Assembly (NCBI RefSeq): GCF_022682495.2
Contig: NC_071389.1
Coordinates: 8,919,199-8,983,198, forward strand
DNA: 64,000 nt
Source: Desmodus rotundus
Taxonomy: Eukaryota; Chordata; Mammalia; Chiroptera; Phyllostomidae
Direction: 5' to 3'
The notes beneath the pieces were generated by a model, which worked only from the letters and a program-made list of their open reading frames with translations, made no database searches and was not told where the DNA came from. A program made the position numbers and the translations under genes. How positions within the stretch are numbered: the stretch's first letter is position 1; each line of letters opens with the position of its first letter. Of this stretch, positions 11,201 to 21,065 are shown piece after piece.

Positions 11201-14200
11201 CTGCGGTATTTTTTGCCCGATTGCCCTTTGTGACCGGCCCTATCTGCCCTCCTGCCAGCACGTCTCTGTGACCGTTTGCCCCCAGCCTCTCCAGCATGGT
11301 ATGTTACTCATTTAATAAACGGTAGTGAGTGCTTACCGTGTGCAAAAAGGCCTTCGCTACCCCAAGGTCATAAAATAATTCTCTGGTTGCTCCTAGTGTT
11401 CTCATGCTTTCATTTTCCACCCCCCCCACACACACATTGGGAATGATCGGGGTGTAGGGTGTCATGAGGGAGGATTCCCCGCACTTTGATTTTTTGCAGA
11501 TGGCAACCCACTCGTCCCGACGCTGCATCTCTTTTCAAAGGCCATTCACTTCGCTTTTTACCGCTCCTGCTGACCCTCCTCAGGTCGCACTCATGAGCCC
11601 CGGGGGTTCGAGACGGAGACCTGGCGGTCTGGGCATGTTCTGGGTGGTGACCAGGTACAGTCCTCCCAGGCTGGACAGGTCACGGCCTGTGTCTCTTCTA
11701 CCCCAGACGTCTGTGCCTTCTGCCACAAGACTGTGTCCCCCCGAGAGCTGGCCGTGGAAGCCATGAGGAGGCAGTACCATGCCCAGTGCTTCACCTGCCG
11801 CACCTGCCGTCGCCAACTGGCCGGGCAGAGCTTCTACCAGAAGGATGGGAGGCCCCTCTGCGAACCCTGCTACCAGGTAACCCCCTGCAGCGGCTTGCCA
11901 GGTGCCAGGCCCTGAGCTGGGCACGTGGGAGATGCTGTATAGTTTCATTTCCCACAACAACCCTGGGAGGCAGGTACTGCTGGCCCATTTCACAGAGGAG
12001 GAAGGAGGCTGAGGCTCAGAGATGGGGGAGGAGCTCAGCCACGGTGGATGGCTTTCCTGTGACAGCTGTAACCGTGCCACAACTGTGCAACTTGGTGGCA
12101 CCAAACAGCACACGTTGACCCTCCTATAGATCCGGAGTCAGAAGTCCAAATCAGCCAATCACCACGTTGCACTCCATCCCCACGCCCAGACTCTAGGGGT
12201 GGGCCGTTTCCTTGCCCTTCCAGCTCCTAACTCTGCGTTCCTTGCATGCCTTGGCTCCTCTGTTCAATTTCCAAGTCAGCGGGGTCGCATCATGCTTCGG
12301 TGTCATGTTCCTTTCCCTGTCAGGTCTCCCTCTACCTCCCTCTTACAGGGACCCGCACAATGGCATTCAGGGCCCACCTGAATCATCCAAGATAATCTCC
12401 CCACCTCAAGGCCAAGCACATCTGCAAAGTCAGGTGCCAGGGGTTAGTTAGGTACTGCATGCCTTTGGGGCTGTCACTCACTCAACTTTCACACGAGGTC
12501 ACGCTCCAGAAGGTGGTGGAGCTGGGGTTCTTCCCCCAGTGCATGGAGCTCTGGGCCTGCCCGCGGTCTTACGTTCTACCCTAGAGCCATGAGGTTCTGG
12601 AGCGAGCTCTGAAGGGAGAGTCTGGTACCTCTGGGTACCATGTGCAGTCTGGGTGCCAAGGTATTGAAATTGCTGGCTCTCCGGTGGCGCGTGGTGGCGC
12701 ATTTCAGTGTGGATGCAGACCACCCATGGACGTAGGCCTCACCTCGTCCTCCTGAATTGGTGGCCCCTGGCAATCTGCAGTTTAACAAGTCTCTCAAGTG
12801 ATTTTGGTGTACAGGGAAGCTTGAAAATTGCCGGTTTGAGGACTGGGAATTAGGAGTGAGAGTTGGGACTGTCTACAGAGTCGGAACGACTTGAGCCCAG
12901 GCAGGAGGCACTGGGAGAGGAGAGAGGAGCCAGGCTGCCCACCCCTCTGATCTCATCAATGTAGAGAGGCAGGTGGCCTTACCCTCCTGCCTCAGCTTAC
13001 AGCCAGGTAGGGGTGAGGCACTAAGGGGATGCAGAGGGGAAAGGGGAGGGAGCTTAGAGCTGGAAGCAGCAAGGAGGGACTGGAGCTGGGTGCTGGGGAG
13101 AGACGGGCTGCCCCAGGAGGGAGGGAAGGGGCAATATACCCCCTCCCCCTGAAATATACCTGTCAGATGAAATGGGGTTAAAGTGAGCAGGAGCACAGGA
13201 AGGGGAAGGGAGATGTCTAGGAGAAATGGACTGGTTAGTGGGGAGGCCTGTCAGTCCACCTCAGTGATAACTCTCTCATCCCCCCTCATTGCTGAGGTAG
13301 TTTATAGGAGTGTAAGGTTGCACATATACCTACAGTCACCAATAATAAGGGGCGTGTAAAAATTTGTTGGGAGGGTAGATCTCATGTTAAGTGTTCTTAT
13401 CACATAAAACAACTTAAAAATGCACATAGTATTTTGGGACGTAAAGTAAACTAGGAAAATCAAAGCAGAGAGTGAGGTGAAACTCAAAGGGAAAGTTAAT
13501 AGTACCCCAAAATATACAAATAAAAGACCCTTACAGTTCCTAAAAGGGGAGCATGGAATTTCACTCTGAGCTTCCCAGTGGGCAAATGGAAAAGGAAAGA
13601 GTTTCAAGGTTTATTGTCTCTAAGAGAAAAAGCACGCCAGCTTCTCCAGGAATTCCTTTTCCTGACTCTGAGATTTAAAAGGAATTTCTTCTGTGGGCCC
13701 TAGTGGACAGTGGCCTCGGCATTTCCCAGTAACAAAACGTGCTGTCGTAGCTTTGTGGCAGGATTCCTCGCTGTAGGCCAAGGACACAGGCCAAGCTTGA
13801 TCCATTGAAGTAGTAGTGCAGGTTGGGGGGTGATAGTTATAGGCCAACTGCATGAATTTGGGCTCCTCACCTGTACCCCTGGCCTCCTGGGCCCCTTCTG
13901 AGCTGGTCAGAAGCCCTTTGTGGGCTGGAGTGGGCACACGTGTGGGCAACTCTGAGGCAATGGCCCTCTGTCCCAGGACACCCTGGAGAAGTGTGGCAAG
14001 TGTGGCGAGGTGGTCCGAGAACACATCATCAGGGCCCTGGGCCGGGCCTTCCACCCAACCTGCTTCACGTGTGTGACCTGCGCCCGGTGCATCGGGGATG
14101 AGAGCTTCGCCTTGGACAGCCAGAATGAGGTGTACTGCCTGGACGACTTCTATAGGTACGAGAGGGGTCCGGGCACTGGGTGGGGCAGGGGGACATGGTA

Positions 14201-17200
14201 GGACTTGGGCAGAACAAAGGAGCTGAGCCCGAGTCCTGGGTGCTAGGGGAGAACTGAGCCCGAGACCCGGGGGCTGGGTCAACAGCTTTCCTGCAGAAAA
14301 GCTGGGTCTGCCTGTTCTGCACACCCTCTATCTGACCATGAACCTGCTTGCAGCTAACGTTTTGAGCACCTACACTGTGCCAGGCACTCGGGTTAGGCAT
14401 TTCATCTTCAAAATTAATTTAGCAGTAGATTACGAATACAGAGCTTAATTGAACCAGGCCTTGAGGCATGCACACATGACCTCTATCAGGCAGGCACTGT
14501 TAAGGGTTCCATTTTCCCAAATGTGGAAACTGAGGCATGCAGCGGATGGTACCCAAAGTCTCCCAGCTGGTAAGGATGGAAGCCACGACTCAAATCCCCC
14601 GTCGGCCTGAATTCTGGGGCCTTGCTCTCAACCCCTAGACCACAGTGCCATAAGCAGCAGTAGCGACAGGCATATCCTAGACGGCAAGACAGATGTGCCT
14701 GTTAGAAAGAAAGAGAAGAAGAGAAAGTAGAAAAAGCAATGACCTAGAATACAAGACAAATGAAACGGGCCCAGCCCCGCTGAACTCCCAGGAGATGTCT
14801 CTGCCTTCTGAAATTCTGACTTTCGCGTCACTTCCTTGCCTCCAGCTAATTATACCCTGGGAAGCCGGGTCTAATTACTCAGGCCTCTCCATCCGCTCCT
14901 GGCAGGAAGAAATAGGCACTTGCGGTTGTAGCGCCAGGTGCAGTCACGTACGAACAGGTCTGAAATAGCTCTGGGAGGTGAATTAGAGCCAGGCGCCGTT
15001 CTGACAGCTAATTTCTGTGGTTGTCGGCGTGAACGCCTCCGAAGTGCGTTCTCTTCCCTCTAGGAAATTTGCCCCTGTGTGCAGCATCTGTGAGAACCCC
15101 ATCATCCCCCGAGATGGCAAGGATGCCTTCAAAATCGAGTGCATGGGGAGAAACTTCCATGAAAATTGCTACAGGTGCGAGGTGAGTGGAGCAGGGATTA
15201 AATGACAGGCTGTAGGTCGTGTTCAGTTGTACAAATAGAGTCTATTAATCAGAACTCTGAGTTAATGATAGAAACTGCACTCGACCTACTTTCTGCAAGA
15301 AAGGGGATTATGGGAAGGCTCGTGGAGATGTCACTGATGATATCGAGTGATATTGTTAGGGCACTCTGTCTGTTTCTCAGTTCTGCCTTTTTTGTATGTT
15401 TGCTTCATTTTCTCTTCCTGCATCCTCTGTGAGGAGGGGGATACAGTGCATGGCCACTTTTGGGCCAGGTTTACATCCTACTAACTTGGAAACGACATCC
15501 AGGGATCCTACTCAGTCCCAAGAAGGCTTCTGATTGGCCCAGGGTGGGTCACATGCCCATTCTAGACCAATCGCTGGCCAGGGGCTATGAAATAACAACC
15601 CCTGGGGCCAGGGTGTTGATACAACCATAGGAAGGAAGGAAGAGATGCTGGGCAAGCCCACGCCATAGACGTCCTTTCCGGGTGCTGGGAAAAGAGTATG
15701 TATAAATCAGCTTTGGGACTAAAAAGGCTGTGATGGAATCTAACCAGAGAGGTGATAGAGGAAGTGATGCTTCCCTAGGGTCTTGCAGGATGAGTAGGAG
15801 TTTGTCAGATATTCAGAGAGAAGAAAGGAAGTCCAGAAAAGGGCAAGAGTCTGTAAAAACCCACTTTGGCATGAGCAAGCCTGAAGAGTCAGAGGAAGTG
15901 GAAGTTCCTAGGTGTGTCTGGAGTGGTGAGTGCGGGAGGCTGTGGTCAGAGAGGAGGAAAGGGCCTGCATGCCCCAGGCTGCAAGGATGAGTGAGGCTGG
16001 TGACAGGAAATGCCCAGGGAGTCTCACAGGTCCCCGCACGCAGAAGCTTGGAAGCTCTCCTGTCACCGTCTGAAAATCTTAAGGTTTTTTTTTTTATGTC
16101 AGACGGGTAATGTGCCGATGTCATAACACGGTTTGTGGGAGGCACACGTCACACAATCCCCACACTTACGAACTACAGAAGGGTCCGAAAATCTTAACTT
16201 TTGAACAAGGGGTCCTGCATTTCCATTTTGTCCCAGATCTTGTAAATTATATGGTCAGTCTTGTTGGGGAGGCTCTAGCCTACCTCTTCCACTGTCACCT
16301 CCGTGTCACTGATATTCCTGTCTTCTCTGATGATGGTGACAAAGTGACAACTTTTATGGGTGTCACCGAAGCAAGGATCCCCAGAGCAAACCTCTTAATC
16401 AGCCAGTGAGTAATTCTAAACATTTCTTCAAACAGACACGTGGAACCAAGGGGCTGTTTTCACTAAGTGTGACAAGAGCTTGGTCCAGAAGTTCACAGGT
16501 TGCTTCAGAGTTATGTTGCCTTTGTTGATTAGAGTCCAGAGTCCGACTGATAATGCATCTGGAAAGAACGGTGGCGGAAATCAAGTGCCCTTGTCACCAC
16601 CATAGCCCTCACAAGGTCCAGTGGCGGTTAGCTTTTCCCTGAGCCTGGTTAGCGAGCAAATAACGCCTCCCTGCTTGTCCTTGGGCAGCTGGGCCAAGGC
16701 TACTGTGAGCGTGCCCCCGGCTGCACTCGCAGTCACATTTCAGGCGGCAAGGCTCAGACCTCCGCGGCCTGGAACCGACTGGGGCGCTGTTTCTTTGGGA
16801 AGGGAAAGAAAGGGGTTTTACCGCGCCGCCCGCACTCCTGGTCATTCCCGTTCTTTGCCATCTGTGTCATTTATTGCCGTTGCTGGAGGGGTAACAGCAC
16901 TTTCATACCTGGGCCGTGATTTTTAACTTATAAAAATGCTTTCACGCACATCACTTTATTTCACCCTGTGATGATCTTGCGAGATGGAAGTTACTATCTC
17001 CATTTAAGATGAGGAAACTGAGGCTGAGAAAAGTGGTTCCAGCCCGTGTTTGTCTGTGCTGGTTGACAAACAGCTCCACCCTACAGCTCCTTCCCAGATT
17101 GTGTGACTCTGTCATAGTTAAGATGTTTCCTTCCTGGACTCTAATTTAGAAGAGGTCACATGTGCACCTTTGGGACTTCACGTTTGGCAATTGAAGTTCT

Positions 17201-18011
17201 CAGAGCCTGGCATTTAAATAGTCCTTGAGAGACTCGAGGTGCAGTTGCAGGAAAGAGACACACGAGGGCGCCCTCTGCTGGCGTTGCTGCGTCAGAATGG
17301 CACCCCTGAGCCCAAAGTTGTCTCTGAAGGGATGAGCCCTTCGAACTGATGAATGCAGTTTCCAGAGGATTCCATGCCCTGAACCGCATCTCTGGGCATT
17401 AATTGTCCCCATTATTACTCCCCAGTGTGTGCCCTGGTGAGGCCCAGGTGAGGTACAGCCTTGCGGCAGAATGGTGAGCTTAGCAGGTTGGGCTCCAAAT
17501 CTCTCCCTCTAAAGTCCTTTGGTGATTTGACAATTTGGAATTTTAAAGTTCGTGCCAGTGTCGAAGCTTTGCAGAAAGTGGAGCAATGAAAAGAGCCTTG
17601 GACCCTGAGCCTGGGGACCTGGGGCAAGCCTCGACCCTCGCTGGGCCTCGGTTTCCCCACCTGAGATGAAGCCTGGGCTGGTGTCAGTTATCCACTCAGC
17701 AGACGTTTGCTGCGTGCCCGCGGTGCACCGGGCCCGGTGTGCTGGGGGAACAGGAATGAGGAGCCACCTTCCCAACCCAGAGGGAGTTCATTCATTCAGT
17801 TCGTTTCATCAGCAGACGCTGGGCGCGCTCCCATCCTGGGCCAGCTCCGTGCTGCGCCCAGGCCTGCGGTCCATCCACATGTCCTTTGTCCCCACAGGAC
17901 TGCAGGATCCTCCTGTCTGTGGAGCCCACGGACCAAGGCTGCTACCCGCTGAACGACCGCCTCTTCTGTAAGCCGTGTCACGTGAAGCGGAGTGCTGCGG
18001 GGTGCTGCTGA
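4989..18011 (+). CDS. FBLIM1: FBLIM1 (migfilin), complete CDS in seven coding exons
   Basis: Migfilin is a focal-adhesion and actin-stress-fibre adaptor: its N-terminus binds filamin, its proline-rich centre binds VASP, and its LIM region binds kindlin-2. Exons seen: 4989-5238, 9827-10023, 10376-10493, 11707-11876, 13977-14155, 15064-15181, 17898-18011. All introns are GT-AG and the joins keep one frame, giving 381 residues (human about 373, from memory). Residues 1-20 carry the filamin-binding motif (KRVASSVFITLAPP). Residues about 85-188 are proline-rich with LPPPPP-type EVH1 ligands. LIM1 uses C191, C194, H213, C216, C219, C222, C240, C243. LIM2 uses C251, C254, H271, C274, C277, C280, C299 and D302. 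LIM3 runs from about C311 to C371, with C311, C314, H337, C340, C343 and C346 visible. All expected zinc ligands are present. The start ATG has G at -3 and +4. Identification rests on recalled human migfilin and is firm. Confidence 0.97.
5310..5860 (-). repeat. L2 LINE 3' end, split by a MIR
   Basis: Starts with the reversed L2 tail (TTCA)n at 5314-5340 and GAACACCTACTGTGTGCAGG. After the MIR (5366-5552) it continues with GCCAGACACTGGGGGCGTG, GAGAAACTTACATCTTAGG and AAGAAGGTGACATTCAGC. Confidence 0.65.
5366..5552 (+). repeat. MIR SINE inserted in L2
   Basis: Near full-length sense MIR (TTTGAATCCTGGCTCCCACA … GCTGTGTGACGTTGG … ATGAGTTAGCACGG). L2 sequence lies on both sides. Confidence 0.8.
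6011..6221 (-). repeat. VES SINE
   Basis: The + strand starts TTAAAGATTTTATTTATTTA and shows the GAGAGAGGGGAAGG part and the reversed B box (GGGAATCGAACC). The left end of the head is degraded (TGCCCGGTCTGAGC). Confidence 0.9.
7465..7655 (+). repeat. MER5-type hAT MITE
   Basis: Close to MER5A: GGTTCTCACACTTCAGCAGC at the left, GGAGTTTCTGATTCAGCAGG and GGGGCCCAAGACTTTGCATT in the middle. Confidence 0.8.
7692..7845 (+). repeat. MER5-type hAT MITE, second copy
   Basis: Sense MER5-like copy (CTACTGAATCAGCAGCACTG-GGGTGGGGCC) 40 bases after the first. Confidence 0.65.
8478..8683 (-). repeat. VES SINE
   Basis: Full-length reversed copy ending CACTGAGCTACACCAGCCAG-GGC on the + strand; B box GGGAATCGAACC. 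Confidence 0.92.
9144..9329 (-). repeat. VES SINE
   Basis: Reversed copy with a short A/T tail. B box GGGGATCGAACC; ends CACAACAGCCAGGGCT. Confidence 0.92.
9827..10023 (+). CDS. FBLIM1: FBLIM1 coding exon 2: first part of the proline-rich region
   Basis: Acceptor TTGCAG at 9821-9826; donor CAG/GTATGT at 10023/10024. Two bases complete the split glycine codon, followed by 65 codons (residues 85-149). The exon encodes DGEDALPDLDLL, a run of seven prolines, a short AQPPPP-NDDDD stretch, the conserved SDLEQLHL, and another seven-proline run ending in Q. The LLPPPPP and LPPPPP cores are EVH1-domain ligands, which fits the known VASP partner. Compared with human migfilin as recalled, this linker is longer and more acidic. 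Confidence 0.93.
10160..10275 (+). repeat. MIR fragment in FBLIM1 intron 3
   Basis: Sense core GAGTGACCTTAGCTGGGTCA and CTCTGGGCCTCGGTGTCCTC. It fills most of the 352-base intron 3 (10024-10375). Confidence 0.65.
10376..10493 (+). CDS. FBLIM1: FBLIM1 coding exon 3: end of the proline-rich linker
   Basis: Acceptor CCCCACAG ends at 10375; donor CAG/GTATGG at 10493/10494. It enters in phase 0 and encodes 39 codons (residues 150-188) plus one base. EEELPPPPDEP matches the human EEELPPPPAEP. This exon is separated from the previous one by an intron of only 352 bases. Loss of all or part of the proline-rich exons gives the known short migfilin isoforms, so alternative use here is plausible but not shown by sequence. 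Confidence 0.92.
10494..11706 (+). other. FBLIM1: FBLIM1 intron 4
   Basis: Mostly a degraded minus-strand L1 fragment (about 10600-11290). The last 400 bases are unclassified and lead into the LIM1 acceptor. Confidence 0.6.
10600..11290 (-). mobile_element. Degraded L1 (L1M-type) fragment
   Basis: Reversed ORF2-end/3' UTR pattern: TTTTTCACAGCTGCATCGTA-TTCC, ATTTAACCAGTTGCCTATG, GTGAGATAAATCGCTAGAAG and TTTTTTGCCCGATTGCCC. Confidence 0.65.
11707..11876 (+). CDS. FBLIM1: FBLIM1 coding exon 4: LIM domain 1
   Basis: Acceptor CTACCCCAG ends at 11706; donor CAG/GTAACC at 11876/11877. The split codon gives D189, then 56 codons form the whole of LIM1: C-x2-C at 191/194, H213-x2-C216, C219-x2-C222 and C240-x2-C243. 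The sequence around QYHAQCFTCRTC and QSFYQKDGRPLCEPCY is nearly identical to human migfilin. Confidence 0.96.
11925..12020 (-). repeat. MIR fragment
   Basis: Reversed core: CCATTTCACAGAGGAGGAAG then GGCTGAGGCTCAGAGA. Confidence 0.55.
12735..12840 (+). repeat. Possible MER5 fragment
   Basis: TGCAGTTTAACAAGTCTCTC-AAGTGATTTTGG resembles the MER5 3' half. Weak. Confidence 0.4.
13977..14155 (+). CDS. FBLIM1: FBLIM1 coding exon 5: LIM domain 2
   Basis: Acceptor TGTCCCAG ends at 13976; donor TATAG/GTACGA at 14155/14156. Phase 0 entry, 59 codons plus two bases. It encodes LIM2, with zinc ligands C251, C254, H271, C274, C277, C280, C299 and an aspartate, D302, as the eighth ligand, which is usual for this family. 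The D-T-L-E start and YCLDDFYR end match human migfilin. Confidence 0.96.
14156..15063 (+). other. FBLIM1: FBLIM1 intron 6
   Basis: Contains a minus-strand MIR (about 14470-14655). Sequence at 14800-15060 is non-repetitive and runs to the LIM3 acceptor. Confidence 0.55.
14470..14655 (-). repeat. MIR SINE
   Basis: Reversed core CCAAATGTGGAAACTGAGGC, AAGTCTCCCAGCTGGTAAGG and CTCAAATCCCCC. Confidence 0.7.
15064..15181 (+). CDS. FBLIM1: FBLIM1 coding exon 6: first half of LIM domain 3
   Basis: Acceptor CCCTCTAG ends at 15063; donor GAG/GTGAGT at 15181/15182. One base completes R305, then 39 codons follow. It carries C311/C314, H337/C340 and C343 of LIM3 and the conserved IECMGRNFHENCYRCE block. 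Confidence 0.96.
16083..16183 (-). repeat. Short retroposed fragment of unknown source
   Basis: 101 bases opening with an 11-T run, flanked by TCTGAAAATCTTAA (16069-16082) and TCCGAAAATCTTAA (16184-16197), one mismatch in 14. This is the form of a retroposed RNA inserted on the minus strand. I do not recognise the parent RNA. Confidence 0.5.
16935..17055 (-). repeat. MIR fragment
   Basis: Reversed core CATTTAAGATGAGGAAACTG-AGGCTGAGAAA after a CTCGCGAG-like AT-rich lead-in. Confidence 0.65.
17268..17281 (-). promoter_or_regulatory. CTCF-type motif in FBLIM1 intron 7
   Basis: The minus strand reads CCAGCAGAGGGCGC, a full match to the core CCASYAGRKGGCRS. Such a match is uncommon by chance. 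Binding is an inference. Confidence 0.6.
17898..18011 (+). CDS. FBLIM1: FBLIM1 last coding exon: end of LIM domain 3 and stop
   Basis: Acceptor CCCACAG ends at 17897. Phase 0 entry, 37 codons and TGA at 18009-18011. It completes LIM3 (C346, C368 and C371) and ends in VKRSAAGCC, as in human migfilin. The exon continues into a 3' UTR of about 1.35 kb. Confidence 0.95.
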   Translation, partial: DCRILLSVEPTDQGCYPLNDRLFCKPCHVKRSAAGCC

Positions 18012-19385
18012 GGGCCCCGCCGGGCTCGGACCCTGGGCCACCGCCAGCCCCGGTTAAGGGCCTTTTCCTGACTTGGTTTCCCTTCCTGACTGCTCTTGCA
18101 CACTTTCCTTCCGAGCCACAACAGGGACCAGCCCATCACGTCCAGGGCACGGGCTGAGCCGCCCCAGCCCCAGCCTCCTCCCAGCTCAGCAGCGGGTGGC
18201 TGGCAGGCAGTGCTCCTCCAACTTTCACCTCCTCCTCCTATCCTCAGGCACCGGAAGTCCCCATACCATGAGTATCTCATCCGGGGGCCCATGATTGAGG
18301 CCCTGGCCCCTCTTTCATGCTGGCCTTGACACCCCCACCCATTTCCAGGGGTGAGGTGGCACCCTGGGTCCCTAGCAATGACACTTTAGCTGTCCCGTAA
18401 GGGTGCTGAGATCAGCTCTGGCTTGCAGAACTGAGCTGTTTGAGTTAAACTCCAAGGTCCCTTAAAAAGTGCTTTTTTAAAAAAAATATGGAGGTTTAAA
18501 TGATGGTTAACATTCTTTGGAATTTTTGTGTGTGGGGGGGAGAGTGTATCTTAATAGGAAATGTCTCCCATTTGTTCATAACTGTACAAGAATGTGACCT
18601 AGTGGTGGCATGGCCGTGGACCCTGGCCCTGCTGTGAGCCTGAGGAGTAGGAGCAGGAGGAAGGGCAAGATGTGCTGACACCCAAGGGCATTGGCAGCCC
18701 CCCGTGTGCCAGTCAGCCGGCACTGATTAAGTGCCTGTTGTATGCTGGGGAATCAGGTGCAGGTGCTCTGAGGGACCTTCCTGCAGCCTTGACTGGGGCA
18801 TGCACCCCCCCCACACACACACACACTTCTTCCAGACAGTGCCAGGAGGTGTCCCTTCAGCCTCCTGCTTGTCTCCCCAAGGCCCTCTCGGGCCCTCCCG
18901 CCCAGGCTCCCCTGCGACCACTGCCTCTTCCAGGCTGCACCTAGAAGATGCTTCTATTTTAAGGAAAATCACTTCTGTGGCTGGGTAACTTCTGCAGCAT
19001 TTTGTAGGGCACGGACAAAGTAAGGTGCGCTTTCCTCCCTGGGGAGGTCCTGATGCACCGCAGGCTCCCGTGAGGGTGCTGGCTCCAGGTACTGCAGAGC
19101 TTCTCCTAGAGCCCCTTAGGGGTGTCAGAGCAGAGCTGCTTGCCTGAAGCTTAGAGCAACGGGCCCCAAACCCCAGGCATTCACAGCCCATGCCCACAAG
19201 TGTCATAACCAAGGACCTCATATCCTCTCATTTCCTTAATATTTCCTTTAAATCAACATACTTTGTTTTACTCACTTCCAACGTTAGTCTTGTGCTAAAC
19301 GGTAGAGCCGTGCAGTCACAGGTCGGTGTGCTAGTGTTGCATTTCCTATTACACGTGAGAATAAACGCAGAACTATTAGAAGTCC
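18012..19385 (+). other. FBLIM1: FBLIM1 3' UTR
   Basis: Begins after the stop codon. The first canonical AATAAA downstream is at 19360-19365, so cleavage is expected near 19380. A (CA)n tract lies at about 18812-18828. The length of about 1.37 kb is reasonable for this gene. Alternative poly(A) sites cannot be excluded. Confidence 0.55.
19360..19365 (+). terminator. FBLIM1: Candidate FBLIM1 poly(A) signal AATAAA
   Basis: First AATAAA after the FBLIM1 stop codon, followed within 30 bases by a T/GT-containing stretch (CTGTGTTCC). Inferred from position only. Confidence 0.45.
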
Positions 19386-19774
19386 ATCTGTGTTCCATCT
19401 AAGATCTCGCTGAGCTAGACACGAGCCTTTGATTGGAGCCCTGGAAAAGCGTGCCCTGGGCGTCTGCTCACAGTAGTGTGTTTGGAAAGTGTACCTCCTT
19501 CCCTGCAAAGCGGGGCTCGGCTCAGCAGGTTGGGGAACTCACACCCAGCAATGGCGACTTGAACCAGCCAACTCTGCTGCTCCTGGACATAGGCCACCTC
19601 TACAGGGGAGCCGTGTGAGGCCACCAAATCTCAGCAGAGTTGACCCTCACCCACGGGATGTGCTCAGTACACGTGAAGGGGACCACGCTGGCACACTGAT
19701 ACTGGGGCTTGCTCGGTGGGCGCAGCTCTAGAGAGGAGGGTGTTTGGCAAGAAAGCATGGGGCTTGGGGGGCAG

Positions 19775-19910
19775 GCAACTCATGTCTCAGACCTGGAGCT
19801 GCCACTCTAGTATGGATGAGTTATCAAGCCTCCAAGCCTTGATGTTCTCATCTGTAAAATGGGAACAACTTTAGTATCGATCACATAGGGTTGCTGGGGT
19901 GGACAGAAAT
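19775..19910 (+). repeat. MIR SINE
   Basis: Sense core with CTCATCTGTAAAATGGGAAC and CATAGGGTTGCTGGG. Confidence 0.7.
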
Positions 19911-20599
19911 GTGGGGTTGGTGGGTTTCTGACTAGTTCATGGAGTCCCCTGCTCCCTCTGGTGCTGGCCAGCAATTCTTAGCCATCATTCCTATCAGCAT
20001 TCCTCAATGGTCCTGTTGAAGCCCATCCACAGGCAACACCAGGGACCTGCCCCCGGGCAACAAAGTGGGGTTTGCCGTGCTTGCTGAGTGTTAGGAGGGA
20101 CTCACAGAACTGGGCAGGTGCTGAGGACTTTGGGGAGGATTTAAGGGAGTAGGGGTTTGCTGTCAGGAAGCAGGGGCCATTCTATGCTTGAGAAGCTTTT
20201 TTTAAAAAAAGTCTGCGGTGTGGCTCTACAGGTGAGCTTGCTAGGGAAGGAGCAGCCCCTCGCAGGACGGGGTGCTGGTTGTTTTGGCTGCTGGCCCGAG
20301 GGGCCGTGCTCAGGATATGACCCGTGAGCTGGAGACTGGAGCCCACCAAGGCCCAGCGTGAGTACCAGGCCAGCTCCCCACTGTGAGGGGCCGCTGGTTT
20401 GGTTTCTCCTATCTTCAGATAGGAGCCCTGTCTGTGCCAAGATTCCTCACATCCCAGCCTGTTTCTAGTTGGTCGTGTTGGGAGGGTTGTTACCCGGATG
20501 AACTCCTGTGGGATGCCGTTGTTCTCCAGGCTGCTCACTTATAAATCACTTCATAGGGGGACACTTCGAGGGAGATTTCTGCAGTGTTAAGTAAGGCAG

Positions 20600-20885
20600 C
20601 CGCAAAAAAAACCCAAATACTGTATGATTCCACTTAGGGTAGCCAAATTCATAGAGACAGACGGATGACCGTGTGGTGTGGAGAGCACCCCAGAAAGGTG
20701 GGCTGGGGCAGGAGGCCAGGGAGTTCGATGAGTACAGAGTTTCAGTTTGCAGGATTAAAATAAAAAAGTTTGGAGATGAATGGGGAGGTGGTTACACAAT
20801 AATGTGAATCTACTTCATGCCACTTGAAGATGGTTAGTTACAGTGGCACACTATATTTTACCACAATTAAATATATACATACAGA
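20600..20885 (+). mobile_element. L1M 3' end fragment
   Basis: ATACTGTATGATTCCACTTA, CAAATTCATAGAGACAGACG and GGTGGTTACACAATAATGTG-AATCTACTTCATGCCAC are the sense L1M 3' region. Confidence 0.75.
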
Positions 20886-21051
20886 TGTAATGCTCAGAGA
20901 CAGAGAGGTTGCTGATAAAGTGACGCAGGTGTCCTGGGAGGGTACCAGTCCCCTTGATTGCAGTCTTAGGAAGGCTGGCCAGGGCAGTGTGCAAACCCAG
21001 GGAGACGCTGCTGGCTGACCTGGGCTTCCTGAAGGCAGGTTCAGAGTACAG

Positions 21052-21065
21052 CCACTAGAGGGCAG
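21052..21065 (+). promoter_or_regulatory. CTCF-type motif downstream of FBLIM1
   Basis: CCACTAGAGGGCAG fits the core CCASYAGRKGGCRS fully on the + strand. It lies 1.7 kb past the predicted FBLIM1 poly(A) site and points away from the motif at 17268. Confidence 0.6.

Larger units (their letters stand above)
11877..13976 (+). other. FBLIM1: FBLIM1 intron 5
   Basis: Contains a MIR fragment (about 11925-12020) and a possible MER5 fragment (about 12735-12840). The section 13280-13620 is AT-rich and unclassified. No exon signal with open frame was seen. Confidence 0.55.
15182..17897 (+). other. FBLIM1: FBLIM1 intron 7
   Basis: Contains a 101-base retroposed fragment between direct repeats (16083-16183), a MIR (16935-17055) and a strong CTCF-type motif (17268-17281). 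Much of 15200-16060 is unclassified. Confidence 0.55.
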
